This document shows positions 44,259 through 51,188 of a stretch of 64,000 nt of DNA, piece after piece. The translations under genes were made by a program, and so were the position numbers. The stretch is taken from NCBI RefSeq assembly GCF_958405895.1, contig NZ_CATZAR010000001.1. One strand, given 5' to 3'. The notes under the pieces were generated by a model. It worked only from the letters and a program-made list of their open reading frames with translations, was not told the origin of the DNA and ran no database searches. Within the stretch, counting starts at the first letter, position 1. Every line of letters starts with the position of its first letter. Source of the DNA: Ralstonia thomasii. GTDB lineage: Bacteria; Pseudomonadota; Gammaproteobacteria; Burkholderiales; Burkholderiaceae.

Positions 44259-44777
44259 TCAGTCCTGCTGCCAGGGCAGGCCCCAGCGGCGCCAGCCGCC
44301 GGCTTCGCCGCGCTGCTGCTGTTCGTCCAGATCGCCCTCAAAGCCTTCCAGCACGTTGAACACGTTCTGGAATCCGGCAGCGGCGGCGGCTTCCGCTGCG
44401 GCTGCAGAGCGTTTGCCACTGCGGCACAGCAGCAGCACCACGGCGCTCTTGGGCGCGGCTTTCTCCAGCTCGCGCAGGAAGCGCGGGTTCTTGATCATGG
44501 CGGGCCCGGTCTGCCACGCCGCGTGCGGGGTATCCGGCACACGACCCACGAACTTCCGTTCTTCTGCGGTACGCACGTCCACGAGTACGGCGTCGCCACG
44601 GCTGACCAGCGCCCAGACTTCGGCCGGTGTCAGCCCGCCCGCATAGCGCAGTCCCTGCGCGCTGGCGTGGCTGCGTGCGCGCTCCAGCAGCGTTGACGAG
44701 GGTGTAGACAGCACGCTGTCGAGCACGGCCTGCACAGCCGGATCGCGTGGCGCAGTTTGAACGGTGGTGGCAGACAT
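44259..44777 (-). CDS. Rhodanese-domain sulfurtransferase
   Basis: A 172-residue single-domain rhodanese. The catalytic Cys lies in VLLLCRSGKRSAAAAEAA (active-site loop CRSGKR), with DAVLVDVRTAEERKFVGRVPDTPHAAW at the CH2A region. An about 45-residue helical leader precedes the domain. First gene of the encapsulin operon, 48 bp before epsC. It can carry persulfide sulfur, and so may load or unload sulfur made by the encapsulated desulfurase (inferred). Confidence 0.92.
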   Translation of the reverse strand: MSATTVQTAPRDPAVQAVLDSVLSTPSSTLLERARSHASAQGLRYAGGLTPAEVWALVSRGDAVLVDVRTAEERKFVGRVPDTPHAAWQTGPAMIKNPRFLRELEKAAPKSAVVLLLCRSGKRSAAAAEAAAAAGFQNVFNVLEGFEGDLDEQQQRGEAGGWRRWGLPWQQD

Positions 44778-44831
44778 CGAACCTCCGACTTAGTGATCGC
44801 AACGAGCGCGCAATGGGTGACGGACAAGCCC

Positions 44832-44870
44832 ACTCTAGCCGTGGGTGATATTTGATAAAACGAATAAAAC
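44832..44870 (-). promoter_or_regulatory. Candidate promoter of the encapsulin operon with AT-rich direct repeats
   Basis: On the minus strand TTTATC and TAGAGT are spaced 16 bp, about 55-80 bp upstream of the rhodanese start. Two ATAAAAC copies (44855-44861 and 44864-44870) lie in and upstream of the -35 region within an AT-rich patch, reminiscent of CysB-type activator sites. Weak hexamers imply activator dependence. Assignment is tentative. Confidence 0.35.
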
Positions 44871-44953
44871 CGCCCTTCGATCCACGGTCATCGCATAACG
44901 CCGGCCTGCATGACGCGCCGTACCGAAGCGCGTCCGTTGGTGCGCCGGGTCAT

Positions 44954-44995
44954 TACAATGCGAACAGTCCCGAACAGTTGTACGTGACTGTTCCG
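44954..44995 (+). promoter_or_regulatory. GAACAGT operator over the MocR-gene promoter
   Basis: TACAAT (44954-44959), a good -10, is followed by CGAACAGTC at 44961 and CGAACAGTT at 44971 (10-bp spacing) and an inverted copy GACTGTTCCG at 44986-44995. This direct-direct-inverted layout matches 34747-34780 and covers the predicted transcription start, consistent with autoregulation. Confidence 0.7.
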
Positions 44996-45022
44996 AATCA
45001 TCTGCCCGGAGGGCTACCGCCC

Positions 45023-46441
45023 ATGAAACTCCAGATCGATCCCGCCACCCGCGTCCCCATCTCCGACCAGATCGTGGCCGGCGTGCAGGCGTGGATCGGC
45101 GGCAATGACGTGCGCCCCGGCGCCAAGCTGCCGTCTATCCGGCAACTGGCGGCCGACTACGGCATCAGCCGCTTCCCCGTGATCGAGGCATATGACCGGC
45201 TGGTCTCGCTGGGGCTGCTGGACTCGCGCCACGGCTCGGGCTTCTACGTGGCCGAGAGCAACCTGACCGGGCGCGACGGACGCGGCTGGTCAGACCCGCG
45301 CCGGGCCGAGGCCGAGTCCAAACACATCTTCGAGCAGTTCAGCTACCCCGACGGCATGCTCAAGCTCGGCGGCGGGTTCGTGCCGGCCGACTGGCGCGAT
45401 GTCGACGGCCTGACGCAGGCCATCCGCCAGGTGTCGCGCACCGACACGCACGCGGTGATCGACTATTCCTCGCCACTTGGCAACACCGCGCTACGGCATC
45501 AGGTCATGATGCGTGCGCGGCAGCTCGGCATCCAGGCCGAACAGCCCAATGTGCTCATCACCGCCGGCACGAGCCAGGCAATCGACCTGGTGATGCGGCA
45601 CCTGCTGAAACCCGGCGACACGGTCTTTGTGGAAGACCCGGGCTATTACACCGTGTTTGGGCTGCTGCGGTTGCACGGCGTGAAGCTGGTCGGTATTCCG
45701 CGCCGCAGCGACGGGCCTGACGTGGAAGTGACGGAAGCGATGCTGCGCGAGCACCGGCCCAAGCTGTTCTTCATCAATAGCGTGCTGCAGAACCCCACCG
45801 GCTCGGTCGTGTCGCCACCGGTCGCGTTCCGGCTGCTTGAACTGGCGCGGCGCCACGGTTTCACGTTTCTGGAAGACGACATCTTTGCCGACCTGCAGAC
45901 CGATCCGACCGCGCGCCTGGCGACGCTGGATCAACTCGATCACGTGATCTACGTGGGCGGATTTTCCAAGACGGTGTCGGCGTCGCTGCCGGTGGGTTAC
46001 CTAATTGCCAAGCGCGAGCTGGTGCATGACCTGACCAACGTGAAGATGCTCACCAGCGTGGGGGGCTCGCGCTTTGCCGAGGCCGTGGTGAGTACGCTGC
46101 TGGAGCGCGGCGCCTATCGCAAATATGTGGAGCGGCTGCGCCAGCGCGCGGGTGACTCCGTCATCGCGTCGCTCGATGTGCTGGCCGATGCGGGCTGGGA
46201 GGTGTTTCACCATCCGTCAGGCGGCAACTTCCTGTGGGCGCGTGTGCCGCATGTGGAGGATTCGCGCGATCTGGCGGCCACCGCAGAAAAGCATGGTGTG
46301 ACGCTGGCGCCCGGGCATTACTTCCGCCCGAACCTGGAGGTATCGCCGTGGGTGCGCATCAATAGCGCCTATGCGACGGAGCCGCGTGCGGTGGCCTTCC
46401 TGCAAGAAGCCGGGCGCCGGCCGGGCCGCAAGCGCGCCTGA
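45023..46441 (+). CDS. MocR/GabR-type PLP-dependent transcriptional regulator
   Basis: A 472-residue fusion of a GntR winged helix (ATRVPISDQIVAGVQAWIGG; LPSIRQLAADYGISRFPVIEAYDRLVSLGLL) and an aminotransferase-fold domain (LITAGTSQAIDLVMRHLLKPGDTVFVEDPGYY; INSVLQNPTGS). The PLP-binding Lys is in GGFSKTVSASLPVGYL. ATG 45023 is preceded by GGAGGG; the longer frame from 44852 runs through the operator and is unlikely. Divergent from the encapsulin operon. MocR proteins bind direct repeats and sense amino-acid or amine ligands; a sulfur amino acid is a reasonable guess here. Confidence 0.93.
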   Translation: MKLQIDPATRVPISDQIVAGVQAWIGGNDVRPGAKLPSIRQLAADYGISRFPVIEAYDRLVSLGLLDSRHGSGFYVAESNLTGRDGRGWSDPRRAEAESKHIFEQFSYPDGMLKLGGGFVPADWRDVDGLTQAIRQVSRTDTHAVIDYSSPLGNTALRHQVMMRARQLGIQAEQPNVLITAGTSQAIDLVMRHLLKPGDTVFVEDPGYYTVFGLLRLHGVKLVGIPRRSDGPDVEVTEAMLREHRPKLFFINSVLQNPTGSVVSPPVAFRLLELARRHGFTFLEDDIFADLQTDPTARLATLDQLDHVIYVGGFSKTVSASLPVGYLIAKRELVHDLTNVKMLTSVGGSRFAEAVVSTLLERGAYRKYVERLRQRAGDSVIASLDVLADAGWEVFHHPSGGNFLWARVPHVEDSRDLAATAEKHGVTLAPGHYFRPNLEVSPWVRINSAYATEPRAVAFLQEAGRRPGRKRA

Positions 46442-46514
46442 CGCACGAGGCCGGGCACGCGCGTTGCGGCGCTGTTGAGGTTAATGCCGCATGCAGCGGC
46501 GCAGGAGCCCGATC

Positions 46515-46970
46515 ATGCACAACGCCGAGCACAACCAAGCGCAGCCTCAGCCCGAAGAGCCCGTCACCCGCCAACCCGAAGGCGCCAAGCTGACGAAACC
46601 GCCGCCCGACTCGCCCCGCAACGACCCGCTTGCGCGCGCCTCCCACCGCATCCGCTCCGTCGACGCGGCGGGTGCCGAGGCGACTGACAACACCGTCGAC
46701 ACAGACGGGAAGGGCCTGGAGGCTGCGAAGAGCCCATCACAGTGGCAAGACAACGTGATCTACTCCAACGCCTCGCTCGACAACAGCCGCCCCGAGCCCG
46801 ATCCGGCAGCACCCATCGCCGGGGTAGACAGCCGGCCAAGCCAAGGGCGCCCCACCATCGCTGTGCAGCCTGGCCAGCGCGTCGTCATGCGGGGCGTGGT
46901 AGACGAAACGGCACGCAACGGTACGCGCGCTGCGCAGCGGTTTTCCGTGGAAGAGGATGAGCAGCCGTAG
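46515..46970 (+). CDS. Hypothetical hydrophilic, probably disordered protein
   Basis: A 151-residue protein rich in Pro, Asp, Glu, Arg and Gln with no hydrophobic segment. A short ordered-looking block is GRPTIAVQPGQRVVMRGVVDETARNGTRAAQRFSVEEDEQ near the C-terminus. AGGAG precedes ATG 46515. No family recognised; it stands alone between the MocR gene and a convergent enoyl-CoA hydratase gene. Confidence 0.65.
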   Translation: MHNAEHNQAQPQPEEPVTRQPEGAKLTKPPPDSPRNDPLARASHRIRSVDAAGAEATDNTVDTDGKGLEAAKSPSQWQDNVIYSNASLDNSRPEPDPAAPIAGVDSRPSQGRPTIAVQPGQRVVMRGVVDETARNGTRAAQRFSVEEDEQP

Positions 46971-47078
46971 CATGGCGCGTTGACCCGCCCTTCCCTCGGA
47001 GAGGTAGCCCAACCCGCGCTCAGGTAGTTGAATCGCCACCGCGCGGGCTGAAGGTGCGCGGGAAGGCCACCGGCGCGC

Positions 47079-47858
47079 TCAGTGCGCCACGGCGTTGAAA
47101 TTGGGCGGCCGTCGATCGACGAACGCCCGGAAGGCTTCATGCGCCTCCGGAGACTTCAGCCGCTGCGCAAAGCAGGCGCTCTCCGCATCCATCTGCTGTT
47201 TGAGCAGTTCGGCGTCGCGCATCAGGCGCTTGGTTTCGGTCAGGGCGCCGAGCGGCTGGCGCGCCAGTCGGGCAGCAACGGCTTGCGCCTCCGTGCCGAG
47301 CTGGTACAGCGGCACCACGCGATTCGCCAACCCCCACGCGAGCGCCGATTCGGCGCTTACCGCATCGCCCAGCGCGAACATCTCGAACGCGCGCACGTGA
47401 CCCAGGCGCGCGGGCATCAGCAGGCTCGATGCCGCTTCCGGCACCAGCGCCAGATTGACGAACGGCGTGGAAAGCTGCGCGTTGTCGGCCAACAGCACGA
47501 AATCGCAATGCAGGAGCATGGTCGTGCCAATGCCGACCGCGCGGCCTTGCACGGCCGCCACCAGCGGGCGCGTGGCACGCGCGAGCGCATGCAGGAAGCG
47601 GATGACGTTGCGCTCGCCATCGCCCTTGTCGCCCGTCATGGCGATCGATGCGAATTCGCCGATGTCGTTGCCGGCGGAGAACATGTCGCCTTCTGCGCGC
47701 AGCAACACCACGCGCACAGTGTTGTCGCGCTCGGCGGCGGTCAGCGCATCGGCCAGCGCGCCGTACATCGCATCGGTCATGGCGTTCTTCTTGTCGGCGC
47801 GCGCCAGGGTGAGCGTCAGCACGCCGTCGGCGTTGTGGCTCTGGATGTGTTCACTCAT
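47079..47858 (-). CDS. Enoyl-CoA hydratase/isomerase family protein
   Basis: A 259-residue crotonase-fold enzyme. It shows NAMTDAMYGALADAL, the oxyanion-hole segment DMFSAGNDIGEFA, and VQGRAVGIGTTMLLHCDFVLLADNAQLSTPFVNLALVPEAASSLLMP. The Glu/Asp positions suit hydratase or isomerase activity on acyl-CoA; the substrate is not evident. Its ATG overlaps the MarR stop by 4 bp, placing it third in a hydrolase-MarR-hydratase operon. Confidence 0.9.
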   Translation of the reverse strand: MSEHIQSHNADGVLTLTLARADKKNAMTDAMYGALADALTAAERDNTVRVVLLRAEGDMFSAGNDIGEFASIAMTGDKGDGERNVIRFLHALARATRPLVAAVQGRAVGIGTTMLLHCDFVLLADNAQLSTPFVNLALVPEAASSLLMPARLGHVRAFEMFALGDAVSAESALAWGLANRVVPLYQLGTEAQAVAARLARQPLGALTETKRLMRDAELLKQQMDAESACFAQRLKSPEAHEAFRAFVDRRPPNFNAVAH

Positions 47859-48289
47859 TGCTCGTCTCCGTTGGGGAACTTGGTTTGCAGGCTGGCCAGC
47901 CAGCGTGCGACAACGTCAATTTCGGCGTCGGTAAAACCTTCGGTCAGCCGCGCGTTCAGTTCGGCCAGGCCGTTGCGTGTTGCTGCCAAGGCTTCGCGGC
48001 CGGCGGGCGTGATCCAGAGTTGCCAGGCGCGGCCATCCTTGGCGTCAGCGCGGCGCTCGATGAGGCCGGCGTCGGTGGTTCGATCGACCAGGCCGCTCAT
48101 GGCGGAGGGGCCGAGGTCCAGCGCGGCGCCAGCTTCGCGCATCAACGCGCCGTCGTTCTTCTCCAGGAAGAACAGCAGGCCGGACTGCGCGGCGGTCACG
48201 CCCTCGCCGGTACGCGATTGAATCCAGCGCTGCAAGCGGCGTTGCCCAACGCTGATCAGATACACAAGGCGGCGGTCGGGCGCAGTCAT
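47855..48289 (-). CDS. MarR-family transcriptional regulator
   Basis: A 144-residue winged-helix protein: VTAAQSGLLFFLEKNDGALMREAGAALDLGPSAMSGLVDRTTDAGLIERRADAKDGRAWQLWITPAGREAL covers recognition helix and wing. ATG 48289 has GGAGG upstream; the longer frame is spurious. It overlaps both neighbours by ATGA and probably binds the two operators at 49185-49221 ahead of the operon. Confidence 0.92.
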   Translation of the reverse strand: MTAPDRRLVYLISVGQRRLQRWIQSRTGEGVTAAQSGLLFFLEKNDGALMREAGAALDLGPSAMSGLVDRTTDAGLIERRADAKDGRAWQLWITPAGREALAATRNGLAELNARLTEGFTDAEIDVVARWLASLQTKFPNGDEQ

Positions 48290-49173
48290 GCAGCCTCCGC
48301 TTCGTTGCGTGGGGCGGCGGCACGCTCGCGCAGCCAATCCACCAGACCTGGCCACAGCGTGGTGGCGAACTGCGAGCGGAAGAAGCCCAGGTGCCCCACC
48401 GCGCCGCCGGCCTGCGCAGGCGCGATCTGCCGGCGCTCGACCCACGTGTTCGTGAAGTGCATCGTCAACGCATTGATGGCGGCGGGCGTGGCCCACGGGT
48501 CGTCGTCAAAGCCATAGACGAGCACCGGATGCGTCACACGGTTGAAGCGCTCGATGGCGCCGAGCGTCGGATCATCGAAGAAGTAGCGCTGCATGCCGGC
48601 CCACGCGCCCCATTCGATGGCAACGCCGCCCGGCAGGTCTTCGCCCAGGCCCATCCGCTTGCCGGGCACGTAGCCGATCAGCCGCGCCATCAAGGGGCCA
48701 ACGCCGCGCAGGATCAGCTCCACGCGCAAGCGTTCGCCGCGTTGGCGGATGAAGCGCGAGTTGCCCGTGTGGCAGGCCACTTGCACAACGCCCGCGACAT
48801 CCCAGTCTGCGCAGCACAGGCCGATGGCGTGGCCGCCCACCGAGTGCCCGACCGCCAGGTGCGGCAACTCCGGATAGCGCGCCCTTGCCCACCGCATCAC
48901 ACCTTCGGCGTCGAGCAGCGCCCAGTCGCGCATGCGGGCAGCAAAGCGGCGCAGGCTCTTGGGCCGGGATGCGCCGATGCCACGGTAGTCGTACGTGATG
49001 GTGTGGAAACCGCGTTCGGCCAGAAATTTGGCAAAGGCTTGATAGATGCGCTGCGGCACGCCCGTGGCCGGGTGCATGACCACCACGCCCTGCGGCGTGC
49101 CGGCGGCCGTCCAGAGCATGGCGCCCAGCGGGTAACCGTCGGTGGCGGGAATGGTGTGCGGTGTGCTGTTCAT
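48286..49173 (-). CDS. Alpha/beta hydrolase
   Basis: A 295-residue serine hydrolase. The oxyanion region is VVMHPATGVPQRIYQAFAKFLAERGFHTITYDYRGIGAS, the nucleophile elbow is AVGHSVGGHA, the acid probably lies in YGFDDDPWATP and the His in GAVGHLGFFRS. It resembles uncharacterised hydrolases of the peptidase S9-like group. First gene of the MarR operon; substrate could be an acyl ester feeding the enoyl-CoA hydratase (inferred). Confidence 0.88.
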   Translation of the reverse strand: MNSTPHTIPATDGYPLGAMLWTAAGTPQGVVVMHPATGVPQRIYQAFAKFLAERGFHTITYDYRGIGASRPKSLRRFAARMRDWALLDAEGVMRWARARYPELPHLAVGHSVGGHAIGLCCADWDVAGVVQVACHTGNSRFIRQRGERLRVELILRGVGPLMARLIGYVPGKRMGLGEDLPGGVAIEWGAWAGMQRYFFDDPTLGAIERFNRVTHPVLVYGFDDDPWATPAAINALTMHFTNTWVERRQIAPAQAGGAVGHLGFFRSQFATTLWPGLVDWLRERAAAPRNEAEAA

Positions 49174-49184
49174 TGCGGCGATTT

Positions 49185-49221
49185 AGTTCGCATGCGAAGT
49201 TTTTTACTTTGTATGCGAAGT
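49185..49221 (-). promoter_or_regulatory. Tandem MarR-type operators upstream of the hydrolase operon
   Basis: Two 16-bp imperfect palindromes, AGTTCGCATGCGAAGT (49185-49200) and ACTTTGTATGCGAAGT (49206-49221), are offset by 21 bp, two helical turns. The core TTCGCATGCGAA is a perfect 12-bp palindrome. They begin 12 bp from the hydrolase start codon. Confidence 0.7.
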
Positions 49222-49259
49222 AAATTGGCCTGTCAACGACAGAAAGATAAAGTACTTGC

Positions 49260-49286
49260 TTAACTATTCAGAGTCGCTATAGTTAA
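49260..49286 (+). promoter_or_regulatory. ArsR-type operator overlapping the promoter of the ArsR gene
   Basis: TTAACTAT (49260-49267) and ATAGTTAA (49279-49286) are perfect 8-bp arms. The right arm overlaps a -10-like TATAGT (49278-49283). The element ends 4 bp before the start codon. Confidence 0.7.
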
Positions 49287-49290
49287 CCAC

Positions 49291-49644
49291 ATGCTTAATC
49301 ATGACACCTCTCTCGATCTCGCCTTCCAGGCACTGGCCGACGGCAACCGGCGCGCGATGCTGGTGCAGCTCGTGCGCGGGCCGGCGTCGGTGAGCGAACT
49401 TGCCCAACCCCTCGATATCTCGCTGCCTGCGGTGATGCAGCACCTGTCGGTGCTGGAGAACTCCGGTCTCGTGCGATCGGAAAAAGTGGGCCGCGTGCGG
49501 ACTTGCCGTATCGAACCCGGGGCGCTGAGCCTCGCAGAGCAGTGGATCAACCAACGACGCCTGGAGTGGGAACAGCACTTCGACCGCCTCGGCGCCTATC
49601 TGGAAACACTCAAGACCCAAGGAGACTTGCATGACGACCATTGA
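49291..49644 (+). CDS. ArsR-family winged-helix regulator
   Basis: A 117-residue repressor: LAFQALADGNRRAMLVQLVRGPASVSELAQPLDISLPAVMQHLSVLENSGLVRSEKVGRVRTCRIEPGAL. No metal-binding Cys pair (no CxC in the recognition helix region), consistent with the ArsR subgroup paired with AHSA1/SRPBCC proteins. No ribosome site precedes the ATG and the predicted transcript starts at it, so the mRNA is probably leaderless. Overlaps the SRPBCC gene by 14 bp. Confidence 0.9.
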   Translation: MLNHDTSLDLAFQALADGNRRAMLVQLVRGPASVSELAQPLDISLPAVMQHLSVLENSGLVRSEKVGRVRTCRIEPGALSLAEQWINQRRLEWEQHFDRLGAYLETLKTQGDLHDDH

Positions 49645-50590
49645 CAGCCCCGCCGGCACGACCCTGCGCCCCCTCGTGATCTCGCGCACGTTTCCCGTTT
49701 CGCGCGACTGGGTCTTCAAGGCCTGGAGCACCGCCGACCACATCAAGCGCTGGTTCTGCCCGACGCACTACACGGTGCCCGACGCGACGGTGGAGTTTCG
49801 CGTGGGCGGCAAGTTCGATGTGTGCATGCGCTCGCCCGAGGGGCAAGACCACTGGTCGCGCGGCCACTTTCTGGAGATCGTGCCCAACGCGCGCCTCGTC
49901 ATCGACATGAACGTAGTGGATGGCGACAACCGCCCGCTGATGAACGCCCACACCGTCGTCACCTTTGCCGAGGAAACAGGCGGCGGCACGCGCATGGAAG
50001 TCACCCAGACCCACACACCGCTCGCGCCGATTGCCGAGATGATGATCAAGGGCGCGCCCGAAGGCTGGAAGCAGACGCTGGACAAACTGGAGCGCGAAGC
50101 CGCAAGCATGCCGCTGGCCGAAGGCATTCAGCGCTCCGTCGTGCATGCCACCTTTACGGTGGAACGCACGTACGACGCACCGCGCTCGCGCGTGTTCAAG
50201 GCGCTGACCGACCCGGCCGCCAAGGCGAAGTGGTTTGCCGGCGGCAATGGCTATACCTTGCTCGTGCGCGAAATGGACGCCACGCCCGGCGGCCGCGAAG
50301 TCGTCAAGGGCCGGTGGGACAGCGGTGTCGTGTCCAGCTTTGAAGCGCTGTATCACGACGTCATCCCGAACGAACGCGTCGTCTATTCGTATGTGATGCA
50401 CCTGGACGACCGCAAGATCTCCGCCTCGCTCGCCACGCTGGAATTGCGCGAGCCCAAGGACGGCTCCGGCGGCACGCACCTCGTCATGACCGAGCAAGGC
50501 GCCTTCCTGGATGGCTACGACGACTCCGGATCGCGCGAGCGCGGCACGCAGTTCCTGCTCGACATGCTGGGCAATTCGCTCAAGGACTGA
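49631..50590 (+). CDS. Tandem SRPBCC/AHSA1-domain protein
   Basis: A 319-residue protein made of two START-like AHSA1 domains: residues about 15-155 (ISRTFPVSRDWVFKAWSTADHIKRWFCP) and about 170-315 (ERTYDAPRSRVFKALTDPAAKAKWFAGG). The repeated VFKAxxxxxxxxxWF pattern shows internal duplication; two separate genes are more usual. It probably binds hydrophobic ligands. Start codon at 49631 with GGAG; translationally coupled to the ArsR regulator. Confidence 0.88.
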   Translation: MTTIDSPAGTTLRPLVISRTFPVSRDWVFKAWSTADHIKRWFCPTHYTVPDATVEFRVGGKFDVCMRSPEGQDHWSRGHFLEIVPNARLVIDMNVVDGDNRPLMNAHTVVTFAEETGGGTRMEVTQTHTPLAPIAEMMIKGAPEGWKQTLDKLEREAASMPLAEGIQRSVVHATFTVERTYDAPRSRVFKALTDPAAKAKWFAGGNGYTLLVREMDATPGGREVVKGRWDSGVVSSFEALYHDVIPNERVVYSYVMHLDDRKISASLATLELREPKDGSGGTHLVMTEQGAFLDGYDDSGSRERGTQFLLDMLGNSLKD

Positions 50591-50705
50591 GCCTTTGCAA
50601 GACGTCGCGCGCGACGACCGCCAACGTGACCGCCGCGCCGACGATCAACACTGCCGCCCACAGCACGCCGCCCAGGTGCGCCAGAAGCGCCTGGCGCGGC
50701 GTCAT
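50580..50705 (-). CDS. Possible 41-residue membrane peptide coupled to the tautomerase gene
   Basis: A short frame begins with ATG overlapping the tautomerase stop (ATGA at 50702-50705). The translation MTPRQALLAHLGGVLWAAVL continues as one hydrophobic helix (IVGAAVTLAVVA) and ends RDVLQRLSP. The composition is that of a single-pass membrane protein. It has no ribosome site of its own and overlaps the 3' end of the convergent SRPBCC gene by 11 bp. Confidence 0.45.
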   Translation of the reverse strand: MTPRQALLAHLGGVLWAAVLIVGAAVTLAVVARDVLQRLSP

Positions 50706-51085
50706 TGCGCGTACTGCGCGAGACCGTTTCCGAACGACCAGTTCTCGGGCAGCACCTCCACCAAGTTGATGAATACGTCTTCGGGCCGTACGCCGGGCTT
50801 GTCGCCCAGCAACTCGACGATACGGCGATAGAGCGCCTGCTTCTGCTCAAGGTTGCGCGTGTTGTTGGCGGTGATCTGGATGATCACCACGTCGTCGCTA
50901 CGCGCAAGGCCGAAGTACGTCGGGCTGACGCTGAAGGTGCTGGCGTCGTGCTCGGTGAGCGTCATGAAGCGATCGTCTTCCGGCACGTTGAACGTCTCGC
51001 GCATGGCGCGATAGACGCCGTCGAAAATGGCCTGGTGATAAGCGGCAGGCTTGCCGCGCCGCAGCGACACTTGAACGAGAGGCAT
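50702..51085 (-). CDS. Tautomerase-family protein (4-oxalocrotonate tautomerase / MIF superfamily)
   Basis: A 127-residue protein with the catalytic N-terminal Pro after Met (MPLVQVSLRRGK). It shows YHQAIFDGVYRAMRETFNVPEDDRFMTLTEHDAS, DDVVIIQITANNTRNLEQKQALYRRIVELLGDKPGVRPEDVFINLVEV; the length fits the cis-CaaD/MSAD-like double-length branch. Divergent from a LysR gene, which likely regulates it. Confidence 0.92.
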   Translation of the reverse strand: MPLVQVSLRRGKPAAYHQAIFDGVYRAMRETFNVPEDDRFMTLTEHDASTFSVSPTYFGLARSDDVVIIQITANNTRNLEQKQALYRRIVELLGDKPGVRPEDVFINLVEVLPENWSFGNGLAQYAQ

Positions 51086-51160
51086 GGCGGACTCCGTGAT
51101 TTGCAGTCACGACAGAATGCCTCACGTTGATCATTGAAAAAAGACATCCTAAGATATTTC

Positions 51161-51183
51161 AATCATTCGATTTCAAAATGATT
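51161..51183. promoter_or_regulatory. Inverted repeat in the tautomerase/LysR intergenic region
   Basis: AATCATT (51161-51167) and AATGATT (51177-51183) are perfect 7-bp arms just before the LysR start codon. A second pair, ATTGAAA (51133-51139) and TTTCAAT (51157-51163), overlaps it. The AT-rich layout suits a LysR binding region. Confidence 0.4.
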
Positions 51184-51188
51184 TGACC

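Noticed and set aside
44852..45022. Upstream in-frame start for the MocR regulator
   Set aside because: It would place the operator and promoter inside the coding region; GGAGGG before ATG 45023 and the GntR domain start there.
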